Position numbers and translations under genes: made by a program. Below the pieces are notes generated by a model. That model was not told the DNA's origin and made no database searches. It saw only the letters and a list, made by a program, of their open reading frames with translations. DNA of 8,294 nt from Clostridia bacterium (lineage in GTDB: Bacteria; Bacillota; Clostridia; HGM11514): assembly GCA_900757255.1 (NCBI GenBank), contig CAAENE010000112.1, forward strand, positions 1 to 8,294. Reading direction: 5' to 3'. This document shows positions 1-6,306 of this stretch, piece by piece (positions within the stretch are counted from its first letter, which is position 1; each line of letters starts with the position of its first letter).

Positions 1-80
1 CCCTTTTCCCTTCCGGTTCAGGCGCCTTCCCAGGTCCTTCCCCTTCCGCTTGGTTCTTCACCCCTCCCCGGCGGCAACGT
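1..80 (-). other. Unassigned purine-rich leader or RNA start (leftward)
   Basis: Read leftwards on the minus strand, this stretch would be the first ~80 nt of the transcript from the promoter at 86-115. It is strikingly purine-rich: the plus strand has only three A residues in the first 73 bases. GGAAGGG-type units recur, and GAACC followed by GGAAGGG occurs twice. A minus-strand frame beginning with GTG at 61-59 stays open to the edge (20 codons, Glu/Gly/Pro/Lys-rich), but its GGGGAGG ribosome-binding-like tract abuts the GTG and is too close. It could be the 5' end of a structured RNA, a leader, or the start of a low-complexity protein. I do not recognise it, and the window ends before it can be settled. 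Confidence 0.3.
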
Positions 81-85
81 CCTAT

Positions 86-115
86 ATACTATCACACCTA
101 CTCCCTATTTGTCAA
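86..115 (-). promoter_or_regulatory. Strong leftward promoter with UP-like A/T tract
   Basis: On the minus strand there is a perfect TTGACA -35 box (115-110), an 18-bp spacer, and a TAGTAT -10 box (91-86) preceded by TG one base away (94-93), giving an extended -10. Directly upstream of the -35 lies a perfect A/T palindrome of seven T, GC, seven A (118-133), where an UP element would sit. The predicted start is near 78-80, so the gene driven lies off the left edge. Such promoters are typical of abundant stable RNAs or strongly expressed genes. That function is inferred from promoter shape only. Confidence 0.6.
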
Positions 116-167
116 CCTTTTTTTGCAAAAAAATTGATAAACTTTGTTTTTGTTGCCGGTTTGCTTG

Positions 168-204
168 TAATTCTTGCTTTTTTCCTGATAATTCTTGATT
201 TCTT
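168..204 (+). promoter_or_regulatory. 21-bp-period direct repeat, probable activator site
   Basis: TAATTCTTG occurs exactly at 168-176 and again at 189-197. The match extends to 14 of 16 positions (168-183 against 189-204). The period is 21 bp, two helical turns, so both copies face the same side of the helix. The second copy overlaps the expected -35 position of the promoter at 191-219, which has no good -35 box. This geometry is classic for AraC/XylS-type or other tandem-binding activators that touch RNA polymerase. The binding protein is unknown. The motif does not match the repeats near the araC-type gene at the other end of the window. Confidence 0.45.
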
Positions 205-219
205 AAGTGTTTCTATAAT
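191..219 (+). promoter_or_regulatory. Promoter of kinase-dehydrogenase-GNAT operon
   Basis: A perfect TATAAT -10 hexamer lies at 214-219, giving a predicted start near 226 and a leader of about 32 nt to the first gene. The matching -35 position (about 191-197, ATTCTTG) is poor against TTGACA. Together with the overlapping direct repeats this suggests an activator-dependent promoter. Confidence 0.5.
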
Positions 220-257
220 AAAATAGGAGTAAAATTAAAGGGTCAGGAGTGTGTTAT

Positions 258-1349
258 ATGATTTCATTGAGAAAAAAAGAGGAATGTCTGTTTGATGAAA
301 TATCGCTGGGAGAAGTGATGCTGCGGTTGGATCCAGGTGAGGGACGCATCCGCTGCGCGCGGGAATTTAAAGTATGGGAGGGCGGCGGCGAGTATAATGT
401 TGCGCGAGGCCTGAGAAAATGCTTTGGTCTGAAAACTTCGGTGGTGACCGCTTTTGCTGATAACGACATCGGACATTTGGTAGAAGATTTTATTTTGCAG
501 GGCGGAGTAGATACTTCCTTAATAGAATGGATTCCCTATGACGGTATTGGCCGTACGGTTCGAAACGGACTTAATTTTACTGAACGCGGCTATGGTATCA
601 GGGGCGCGTTGGGCGTGGCTGACCGCGGAAATACAGCAGCTTCCCAAATAAAAGCCGGCGAAATCGACTGGGATTACATCTTTGGAAGGCTGGGAGCCCG
701 TTGGCTGCATACCGGCGGCATTTACGCCGCTCTTTCCGATACAACGCCCGACGTTGTGCTGGAAGCTGTGAAATCTGCTAAAAAATATGGTACTATCGTA
801 TCCTATGACCTCAATTACCGTCCATCGCTCTGGAAATCCATCGGCGGACTAGAACGTGCGCAGCAGGTGAACCGTGAGCTTGCCAACTATGTTGATGTCA
901 TGATCGGAAACGAAGAGGACTTTACCGCCTGCCTGGGATTGGAAATCGAAGGTAACGACGCGGAACTGAAGGAGCTCAATATCGACGGTTACAAGAACAT
1001 GGTAGAAAAGCTGAGTGAAATGTATCCCAACTTCAAGGCAATTGCAACAACGCTGAGGACAGTTAAAACAGCAACCGTCAACGATTGGAAAGCCATTCTT
1101 TGGGCTGATGGGCAGGTATATGAATCCATCGCGTTTGACGGACTTGAGATTTTCGACCGCGTCGGCGGCGGGGATAGCTTTGCATCTGGATTGATTTACG
1201 GCCTGATGACAGCCGATTATCAGACAGCTGTCAATTATGGAGCAGCCCATGGGGCGCTTGCCATGACGACTCCCGGAGATACTTCCATGGCCAACCTAAA
1301 GGAAGTTCTGAAAATCGTATCCGGCAAAAGTGCAAGAGTGGACAGATAG
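258..1349 (+). CDS. PfkB-family sugar kinase, 2-keto-3-deoxygluconate kinase type
   Basis: This is a cytoplasmic ATP-dependent kinase of the ribokinase/PfkB fold, most like 2-dehydro-3-deoxygluconate (KDG) kinases, which make KDPG in hexuronate breakdown. Visible features (numbered from ATG 258) are LGEVMLRLDP at 17-26, the GGGEYNVARG sugar-binding turn at 42-51, DLNYRPSLW at 184-192 followed by a GNEED motif, and the ATP/anion-hole signature DRVGGGDSF from residue 300 with the presumed catalytic base D306. The Arg-Val in place of the usual Thr-x of DTxGAGD recurs in KDG-kinase-like members. The protein is 363 aa against about 310-340 for the family, owing to inserts in the middle and near residues 230-265. 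The start is ATG 258 because AGGAG (245-249) lies 8 nt upstream; an in-frame GTG at 249 overlaps that site and is unlikely. It is the first gene of a three-gene operon. The exact substrate is inferred; a fructokinase-like sugar kinase is the alternative. Confidence 0.85.
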   Translation: MISLRKKEECLFDEISLGEVMLRLDPGEGRIRCAREFKVWEGGGEYNVARGLRKCFGLKTSVVTAFADNDIGHLVEDFILQGGVDTSLIEWIPYDGIGRTVRNGLNFTERGYGIRGALGVADRGNTAASQIKAGEIDWDYIFGRLGARWLHTGGIYAALSDTTPDVVLEAVKSAKKYGTIVSYDLNYRPSLWKSIGGLERAQQVNRELANYVDVMIGNEEDFTACLGLEIEGNDAELKELNIDGYKNMVEKLSEMYPNFKAIATTLRTVKTATVNDWKAILWADGQVYESIAFDGLEIFDRVGGGDSFASGLIYGLMTADYQTAVNYGAAHGALAMTTPGDTSMANLKEVLKIVSGKSARVDR

Positions 1350-1371
1350 AGGGAGATAGGGGACATTAATT

Positions 1372-2433
1372 ATGAAAAAACCAATCAAAATCGGGCTGGT
1401 CGGCATCGGCAGAGCCGGCTGGGGAATGCATGCCGAAGAGCTGAAAAGCCGTACAGACAAATTTCAATTTGTAGCAGCGTGCGATATTATTGAAGAGCGC
1501 AGAGACAAAATGAAAGACCGTTACAATTGTAAAATATATGAACGGATAGAAGACCTCATATGTGATCCTGACGTGGAGCTGGTCAGTATCGCTACCCGCT
1601 CAAACGATCACTTTAACCATGCGACTATGGCGCTCAAGGCCGGCAAGGACGTCTTGCTGGAAAAACCGATGTGTGAAACCTATGAACAGGCTAAAAAGCT
1701 GAAAGAGCTTGGCTCACGTGAAGGCGGTCCGCGTCTATATGTGCGGCATAACCGGCGGTTCGAAGAAAATTTTATGAAAATACAAAAAATCATTGCGTCC
1801 AAAATATTAGGCGATGTTTATGAAATTCATATTTCGCGTAATAGTTTTAACCGGCGTACTGATTGGCAAACAATAAAGGAATTCGGCGGCGGACAGCTGC
1901 TGAACTGGGGACCCCATATCATCGACCAGTCCCTGCAATTTTTACAAAGTCCGGTCAAAAGCCTTTTTGGGGATTTAAAACATGTCGTCGCGGCCGGTGA
2001 CTGCGAGGATCATTTGACCATTTCTTTTCTGGGCGAAAACGGACGTACCATCCATATGCAAATCAGCGGCGGCGTTGCGCGCAAATGCCCCGACTATATC
2101 GTTTACGGAACAAAAGGATATCTGGAACTATTAGGTAATACCATGCAGATGAAATATATCGACCCAGACCAAGTGTTACCAGACCCAGTCGCCGACCCCG
2201 GGACGCCTGGGCAAACCTTTGGTTCTGCCGGCACCTTTCAATCTGCCGAAGAAATCCACTGGATTGAAAAAACAGAAGAATGGAAACAGGAAAATCCGAC
2301 CGTCATTTGGGATTACCTCTATGATTCTATCCGGAACGGCATCCCTTTCCCGATTTCATTGGAGGAGGCAGTAAAAGTACTATGGGTAATCAGTGAGGTG
2401 AAAAAAGATACAAAATTTGAAAAACAGATTTAA
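1372..2433 (+). CDS. Gfo/Idh/MocA-family NAD(P)-dependent dehydrogenase
   Basis: This is a 353-aa oxidoreductase of the glucose-fructose oxidoreductase / inositol dehydrogenase / MocA family, which oxidises or reduces sugars, inositols or sugar acids at a hydroxyl or keto carbon. The N-terminal Rossmann domain starts at once with the dinucleotide loop GLVGIGRAG (G11-x-G13-xx-G16). The family EKP motif is at 97-99 with K98 as the expected catalytic lysine. The C-terminal beta-sheet domain carries GGGQLLNWGPHIIDQ with H182 in the position of the family's catalytic histidine. Length is normal. An AGGGGA ribosome binding site (1358-1363) lies 8 nt before the ATG, and the gap to the kinase stop is only 22 nt, so the two are co-transcribed. 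Pairing with a KDG-type kinase suggests that the dehydrogenase prepares or recycles the same sugar or sugar acid. Family membership is secure; the substrate cannot be read from sequence. Confidence 0.88.
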   Translation: MKKPIKIGLVGIGRAGWGMHAEELKSRTDKFQFVAACDIIEERRDKMKDRYNCKIYERIEDLICDPDVELVSIATRSNDHFNHATMALKAGKDVLLEKPMCETYEQAKKLKELGSREGGPRLYVRHNRRFEENFMKIQKIIASKILGDVYEIHISRNSFNRRTDWQTIKEFGGGQLLNWGPHIIDQSLQFLQSPVKSLFGDLKHVVAAGDCEDHLTISFLGENGRTIHMQISGGVARKCPDYIVYGTKGYLELLGNTMQMKYIDPDQVLPDPVADPGTPGQTFGSAGTFQSAEEIHWIEKTEEWKQENPTVIWDYLYDSIRNGIPFPISLEEAVKVLWVISEVKKDTKFEKQI

Positions 2434-2447
2434 CGGAGAAAATAATC

Positions 2448-3323
2448 TTGAATCTTAAATTACAAAAAAATATAAAAAACGACAGCTATTTACGCCGCTC
2501 CTTTTTCCAGTTGGCGAAAAATACGTTTGATTTATCCTTTGAACAATGGTATCAAAACGGTTACTGGACAGATAGCTATATTCCCTATGTCCTGCACGAA
2601 AATGGAACTGTAGTCGCAAACGCCTCGGTCAATATCATCGATACACTATGGCAGGGTGAGAAAAAACGCTATATTCAGTTGGGAACTGTTATGACTGAAA
2701 CTGCATACCGGAACCGCGGTTATTCGCGTTTTTTAATAGAAGAAATCCTGTCAGACTGGATAATAAACTGTGACGCTATCTATCTCTATGCAAACGATAC
2801 AGTACTTGATTTTTATCCGAAATTTGGCTTTATCCAGGCAAATGAATACCAGTATAGCCAAACGGTGACTTCAAAAAAAGCAGGGCATTTTCAGAAGCTT
2901 TCCATGTCCGAATCACAGAACCGGGAGTTGTTGAAGCGATATTACGAAAAATCGAATCCTTATTCTGCCCTCCCTCTGATTGATAATTTTGGCTTGGTGA
3001 TGTTTTACTGTACTACTGTTTTTAAGAATTGTGTTTATTACAGCGATAAGTATCATGCTGTCGCCATCGCCAATGCTGTGGGAACTGATTTGACTTTAAT
3101 TGATATCTTTTGTGAAGATACCAAAGTTGATTTAGCAGAAATAACCGCTGCATTAGCACTTCCGGAAACAATAAACATCATTTATGGCTTTACACCTAAA
3201 AGCGTAAACACTTGTACGGTACAGCAGTTAACCGAAGAGGATACGACATTATTTATACTGCAAAGAAAGGAAAATATCTTTGCCGGCAATCAAATCATGT
3301 TCCCAATATTATCTCATGCATAG
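2448..3323 (+). CDS. GNAT-family N-acetyltransferase, TTG start
   Basis: This 291-aa protein has an N-terminal GNAT fold. Around residues 76-101 is the acetyl-CoA motif A, with R88-N-R-G-Y-S93 as the pyrophosphate loop (R-x-x-G-x-S, where G or A is usual at the last position). Strand/helix motif B ends in FYPKFGF (122-128). The remaining ~150 residues form a second domain with no motif I recognise, in the style of two-domain acetyltransferases. The start is TTG 2448: GGAGAA (2435-2440) lies 7 nt upstream and no in-frame ATG is near. It follows the dehydrogenase by 14 nt and closes the operon. It looks visibly richer in A+T than the two genes before it, hinting at a separate origin. The acceptor could be a sugar amine, a small molecule or a protein. 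No function in sugar breakdown can be claimed from sequence. Confidence 0.75.
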   Translation: MNLKLQKNIKNDSYLRRSFFQLAKNTFDLSFEQWYQNGYWTDSYIPYVLHENGTVVANASVNIIDTLWQGEKKRYIQLGTVMTETAYRNRGYSRFLIEEILSDWIINCDAIYLYANDTVLDFYPKFGFIQANEYQYSQTVTSKKAGHFQKLSMSESQNRELLKRYYEKSNPYSALPLIDNFGLVMFYCTTVFKNCVYYSDKYHAVAIANAVGTDLTLIDIFCEDTKVDLAEITAALALPETINIIYGFTPKSVNTCTVQQLTEEDTTLFILQRKENIFAGNQIMFPILSHA

Positions 3324-3388
3324 TGAACTGCTGAGTCTGTCACCATTTCATTCATATGAAGATATTTTATATCATAAATCGTATTGTT

Positions 3389-3421
3389 ACAGGAGACTTA
3401 ACCGTCTCCTGTTATTTTTTT
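3389..3421 (+). terminator. Rho-independent terminator of the kinase operon
   Basis: A perfect 9-bp stem, ACAGGAGAC (3389-3397) paired with GTCTCCTGT (3404-3412), has a 6-nt loop and is followed by TATTTTTTT. It lies 66 nt after the GNAT stop. The 65 nt in between show nothing else recognisable. Confidence 0.9.
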
Positions 3422-3441
3422 AAAATTTTTGTAAAAAACAC

Positions 3442-3470
3442 TTGACAAATAAATTGTACTATTGTATTAT
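3442..3470 (+). promoter_or_regulatory. Near-consensus promoter of the GntR-ABC operon
   Basis: A perfect TTGACA (3442-3447), a 17-bp spacer and TATTAT (3465-3470, 5 of 6) give one of the strongest promoters in the window. The predicted start is near 3477, inside the operator. Such a strong unaided promoter needs a repressor, which the first gene of the operon probably supplies. Confidence 0.85.
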
Positions 3471-3499
3471 TGTATCAAGCTATTAATACAATAATACAA
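3453..3499 (+). promoter_or_regulatory. GntR/YtrA-type operator: perfect 14-bp inverted repeat
   Basis: TTGTATTATTGTAT (3462-3475) and its exact reverse complement ATACAATAATACAA (3486-3499) are separated by 10 nt. The left arm covers the -10 box and the right arm ends 13 nt before the start codon, running into the AAAGGAG ribosome binding site. On the left, three 8-nt direct units ATTGTACT, ATTGTATT and ATTGTATC follow one another (3453-3476). Binding here would block both polymerase and the early transcript, fitting autorepression by the GntR protein just downstream. The binding itself is inferred from position and symmetry. Confidence 0.8.
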
Positions 3500-3512
3500 A
3501 GGAGCTGATTCA

Positions 3513-3881
3513 ATGCTGTGGGAATTGAAAACTGACAGACCAATCTATTCACAGTTGATAGAACAAATTGAGCTGCGAATCGTGTCCGGGATGTATCCAG
3601 CCGGCGGTAAACTTCCGTCGGTGAGAGATATGGCGGCCGAGGCCTCGGTCAATCCCAATACGATGCAGAAAGCGCTCTCGGAGCTGGAGCGCGAAGGCCT
3701 GGTATATTCACAGAGAACAAGCGGAAGGTTTATAACGGAGGATGTTACAATGATACAAAAAATCAAGGATAATCTGGCAAAACAGCAAATCTCAGAATTT
3801 TTGGAAAAGATGAACCAGCTGGGTTACAGTAAAAAGGAAACGATGGAAAAGATAGAGACTGTATTGAAGGAGATGAAGTAA
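3513..3881 (+). CDS. GntR-family repressor, YtrA subfamily
   Basis: This 122-aa transcription factor has an N-terminal winged helix-turn-helix (residues ~10-75). It includes PIYSQLIEQI, the recognition segment LPSVRDMAAEASVNPNTMQKAL, and the wing EREGLVYSQRTSGRFI. Only about 45 residues follow, the short helical C-terminus that marks the YtrA subfamily, in contrast to the large effector domains of FadR or HutC types. AAAGGAG (3498-3504) lies 8 nt before the ATG. Family members typically repress their own operon with an ABC transporter and are relieved by cell-envelope-active compounds. The next gene begins with no gap. The perfect palindrome overlapping the promoter is its likely binding site. 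The inducer is unknown. Confidence 0.9.
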   Translation: MLWELKTDRPIYSQLIEQIELRIVSGMYPAGGKLPSVRDMAAEASVNPNTMQKALSELEREGLVYSQRTSGRFITEDVTMIQKIKDNLAKQQISEFLEKMNQLGYSKKETMEKIETVLKEMK

Positions 3882-4580
3882 ATGGGAGCTATTTTAGAAT
3901 GTAAAGCGCTGACCAAGCGCTTTGGTGGCAAAACGGCGCTCTCAGAAGTTGATTTGAGTTTAGAGCGCGGTAAAATCGTGGGTCTGCTGGGACCGAACGG
4001 CAGCGGCAAAACAACGATGATTAAGCTGGCAAGCGGGTTATTGACGCCGACATCGGGGGAAATTCTCATTAGCGGAACCAATCCCGGGATTGAGACGAAA
4101 AAAATCGTTTCTTATCTGCCTGAACGAACCTATTTGAACGACTGGATGCGGGTGAGCGATATCATCTGCCTGTTTAAGGATTTTTACAGCAATTTCAACG
4201 CCGACAAAGCTTTTGAAATGCTGAAGAGACTGGACATCAATCCGCAGGACCGACTGAAAACCATGTCCAAAGGTACCAAAGAGAAGGTACAGCTGATTTT
4301 GGTAATGAGCCGCGAGGCGGAGCTGTACCTGCTGGACGAACCAATCGGCGGAGTCGATCCGGCAGCCCGGGATTATATCTTAAATACGATTATCAGTAAC
4401 TATAACGAAAATGCAACTGTTGTCATCTCGACCCATCTTATTGCAGATATCGAACAGGTGCTGGATCATGTTGTCTTTATTTCCAGCGGCAAAATAGCAT
4501 TGTCTCTTTCAGTGGACGAAATCCGGGAGGAACAGGGTAAATCAGTCGACGCATTATTCAGGGAGGTATTCAAATGCTAA
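3882..4580 (+). CDS. ABC transporter ATP-binding protein (YtrB/BcrA-like)
   Basis: This 232-aa nucleotide-binding subunit has Walker A GPNGSGKT (37-44), Walker B LYLLDE (148-153) with the D-loop GGVDP, and the switch histidine H185 in STH. Two ABC motifs are divergent. The Q-loop region reads SYLPE (77-81), so no glutamine is at the usual site, and the signature reads MSKGTKEK (128-135) instead of LSGGQ. Both variants occur in small GntR-linked ABC exporters, so the protein is probably active. Its ATG directly follows the repressor stop (TAAATG), with AAGGAG (3867-3872) 9 nt upstream, which implies translational coupling. Its partner is the membrane protein that overlaps its end. A role in exporting, or responding to, envelope-active molecules is inferred from the family. 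Confidence 0.9.
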   Translation: MGAILECKALTKRFGGKTALSEVDLSLERGKIVGLLGPNGSGKTTMIKLASGLLTPTSGEILISGTNPGIETKKIVSYLPERTYLNDWMRVSDIICLFKDFYSNFNADKAFEMLKRLDINPQDRLKTMSKGTKEKVQLILVMSREAELYLLDEPIGGVDPAARDYILNTIISNYNENATVVISTHLIADIEQVLDHVVFISSGKIALSLSVDEIREEQGKSVDALFREVFKC

Positions 4581-5374
4581 GAAAACTATATAAATATGAA
4601 ACAAAAGCGACAGCAAGGATGTTTTTGCCCCTTTACGGTGCTCTGATTCTCTTTGCCGTTATCAATAAGATATTTTTAAGCATAAACGCATATGGCAGCC
4701 GGAACCTTGCGCTGTCCCTGCCGGCTGGAGTGAGTACAACCGTTTATGTGCTTCTGATTATCGCAATATTTGCCCTGACTTTTGTTGTGATGATACAGCG
4801 TTTTTATAAAAATCTGCTCAAAGATGAAGGTTATCTGATGTTCACCCTGCCGGTAAAACCGTGGAAACATATCGTAACCAAGCTTCTCAATACTATGATG
4901 TGGGTGATTGTCAGTTTGATTGTAACAATGATATCCGGTATTATTCTGATTTGGAGCAAAGAGGCTCTTGAAGGAATCACAGGATTTCTGCATTTCTTTT
5001 TCACAACATTTAATTACACGTTCGGTCTGCAGGGGTACATCGTTGTCGGGGAATTTTGTTTATTAATGCTGACCAGCCTTGCTCTGGGCATCCAAACGAT
5101 TTACACCTCTATTTCTATCGGACAGCTTTCCAACCAGCATAAGCTGTTGGTGTCCTTTGCAGCTTTTTTAGGGATTAATGTAGTATCTCAGATCATTGTA
5201 ACCATACTGATTTCGATTGCAGGTGTAATGAACCTCGATTGGCTGACCCAGCTTGGACAGTGGGACGCCGTTCATATGGTGATGACAGGCGGGATCATTT
5301 TAAATATTATCTTCTTTGCCGCCTGCTATATTGTCTGCAATTACCTGCTGAACAGGCATTTAAACTTAGAGTAG
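4574..5374 (+). CDS. ABC transporter membrane protein, six helices
   Basis: This 266-aa polytopic inner-membrane protein has predicted helices at about 17-38, 55-77, 107-127, 155-178, 191-219 and 236-259, and no signal peptide. Between helices 2 and 3 a cytoplasmic loop carries DEGYLMFTLPV (84-94), a conserved stretch in Clostridial ABC-2-like permeases and a plausible contact with the ATPase. The ATG overlaps the end of the ATPase gene by 7 nt (ATGCTAA), with GGGAGG (4561-4566) 7 nt upstream, so expression of the two subunits is coupled. It is the last gene of the operon; a terminator begins 29 nt after the stop. The substrate is unknown. Confidence 0.85.
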   Translation: MLRKLYKYETKATARMFLPLYGALILFAVINKIFLSINAYGSRNLALSLPAGVSTTVYVLLIIAIFALTFVVMIQRFYKNLLKDEGYLMFTLPVKPWKHIVTKLLNTMMWVIVSLIVTMISGIILIWSKEALEGITGFLHFFFTTFNYTFGLQGYIVVGEFCLLMLTSLALGIQTIYTSISIGQLSNQHKLLVSFAAFLGINVVSQIIVTILISIAGVMNLDWLTQLGQWDAVHMVMTGGIILNIIFFAACYIVCNYLLNRHLNLE

Positions 5375-5402
5375 CCCTCCCCCCTCCATTGACATATACA
5401 GG

Positions 5403-5436
5403 AAAAAGCCGTGTCCTGCATAGGACACGGCTTTTT
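5403..5436. terminator. Bidirectional terminator between convergent genes
   Basis: A perfect 15-bp stem, AAAAAGCCGTGTCCT (5403-5417) paired with AGGACACGGCTTTTT (5422-5436), has a GCAT loop. Rightwards it ends in TTTTT and a T-rich tail. Leftwards the five A residues supply the T tract. It serves both the ABC operon and the regulator on the minus strand, whose TGA stop overlaps the stem by one base. Confidence 0.93.
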
Positions 5437-6230
5437 CATTTTTGTTTTTTTCTGTAGGCAGAGGGCGGGACGTCCCCCTTTGAAGTAAAAAATACAGTGA
5501 AATGGTTTCTGTCAAAAAAGTTAAGAGATGCCGCAATTTCATCAATTGTCATCTGCGTATTACGCAGCATGGATTGAGCAATCTCAAACCGAATCTGCTG
5601 ATAATACTGGTATGGAGTACATCCGAAATAATTGACAAAGATTCGGTTTATAGTGGAGGGAGAAACATAAAAATCCTCCGCCATCTTTTTGAGGGAAAAT
5701 GGCGTTTGAATAGAATTTGTAATGTAGCGTTTCATTGCCTCCGGAATCGTGTCCGGTTTTAATAAATGCTCCGCACTTTTTATCGACTTCTTGATTTTCA
5801 GCAGTATTTTATGTATGAACACCGCAGCATCGTCATCCGAACAGCACTGAACAGTATCCATAATATCTTTGCTGATATCACAGCCAGCCACAGCAAAATC
5901 GTCTTGGAAATAAATTTCTGAAAGATTTTTAGGAACAGAACCGCAAAAATTCATCCAAATCAATTCCGGAGGGTTATTCTGAGAGGCATGAAGCTTATAC
6001 CAGTTTCGGTTGCCGATAAAAAAACTTTCTCCTGATTGAACCGAAATCGTTTTTCCCTGTGTGTAAAGATGAAGTTCACCAGCTATTACACATGCAGCTA
6101 ATAAGGTATCGCTATTATCTCTCTCAATGCTGTAATTCCTGTCCCTTTTCAGCCTGCCAGCTGCTTTTATCAAACACTCTTCCGTTCCCCTCAGCCGGAT
6201 AGAATAAAATTCTTCATTAAAAATTGGCAT
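5436..6230 (-). CDS. AraC/XylS-family transcriptional regulator
   Basis: This 264-aa regulator has an N-terminal sensor domain (about 1-140), predicted cupin-like, with GxxxxVQSGESFFIGNRNW marking the typical beta-barrel turn. The C-terminal two-HTH AraC domain (about 167-262) has HTH1 SLKKMAEDFYVSPSTINRIF near 179-198. HTH2 begins at TIDEIAASL near 228-236 and runs into the family hallmark FFDRNHFTVFF...PPSAYRK. The start chosen is ATG at 6230, because AAGGGG (minus strand 6244-6239) lies 8 nt upstream. An in-frame GTG at 6239 lies within the ribosome binding site and is unlikely. It is divergent from the GH116 gene across about 220 nt, the usual arrangement of a sugar-responsive activator and its target. 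The ligand is probably a sugar released by, or fed to, that enzyme; this is inferred. Confidence 0.92.
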   Translation of the reverse strand: MPIFNEEFYSIRLRGTEECLIKAAGRLKRDRNYSIERDNSDTLLAACVIAGELHLYTQGKTISVQSGESFFIGNRNWYKLHASQNNPPELIWMNFCGSVPKNLSEIYFQDDFAVAGCDISKDIMDTVQCCSDDDAAVFIHKILLKIKKSIKSAEHLLKPDTIPEAMKRYITNSIQTPFSLKKMAEDFYVSPSTINRIFVNYFGCTPYQYYQQIRFEIAQSMLRNTQMTIDEIAASLNFFDRNHFTVFFTSKGDVPPSAYRKKQK

Positions 6231-6247
6231 ACCACTCACCCCTTCTC

Positions 6248-6276
6248 ATTATATGGCATTTCAATTAAAATGCAAG
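6248..6276 (-). promoter_or_regulatory. Candidate promoter of the AraC-type gene
   Basis: On the minus strand a perfect TATAAT (6253-6248) has a weak TTGCAT 16 bp upstream. It is close to the gene: transcription would begin about 11 nt before the ATG, cutting into the ribosome binding site. Either the true promoter is further upstream in the A/T-rich 6295-6330 stretch, or the message has a very short leader. Confidence 0.35.
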
Positions 6277-6290
6277 TTATTTCAATAAAT
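6256..6290. promoter_or_regulatory. Probable AraC-type binding sites in divergent region
   Basis: ATTTCAATTAAA (6258-6269) and ATTTCAATAAAT (6279-6290) are direct repeats exactly 21 bp apart, the spacing of classical AraC half-sites. The first lies in a near-perfect 18-bp palindrome (6256-6273; GCATTT/AAATGC arms and an AATT core, one mismatched pair). The pair lies upstream of the GH116 promoter and overlaps the candidate araC promoter, so one protein could activate the enzyme gene and repress its own. Binding is inferred. Confidence 0.5.
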
Positions 6291-6306
6291 TAGGCTTAGT
6301 TTTATA

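Noticed and set aside
1..61. Minus-strand open frame from GTG at 61 to the left edge
   Set aside because: Only 20 codons, low-complexity, and the purine tract acting as a ribosome binding site abuts the GTG; kept only as an alternative in a finding.
66..84. Resemblance of GGCGGCAACGTCCTA to the reverse complement of a 5S rRNA 3' end
   Set aside because: Only about 15 nt match; the sequence to the right, where the rest of a minus-strand 5S gene should lie, shows no 5S conservation and instead holds a promoter.
849..1250. 133-aa open frame on the minus strand
   Set aside because: It lies wholly inside the kinase gene, has no ribosome binding site of note and no recognisable domain; an antisense shadow.
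4676..4993. 105-aa minus-strand frame within the permease gene
   Set aside because: It is His/Gln-rich, as expected from the antisense of hydrophobic codons, and is not supported by a ribosome binding site or promoter.
5389..5394. TTGACA after the membrane protein gene as a -35 box
   Set aside because: No -10 hexamer lies 16-18 bp downstream, and the next feature is a terminator with no plus-strand gene after it.
5239..5457. 72-aa plus-strand frame overlapping the membrane protein end and terminator
   Set aside because: It is out of frame with the permease gene, runs through the bidirectional terminator, and its product is low-complexity with no domain.
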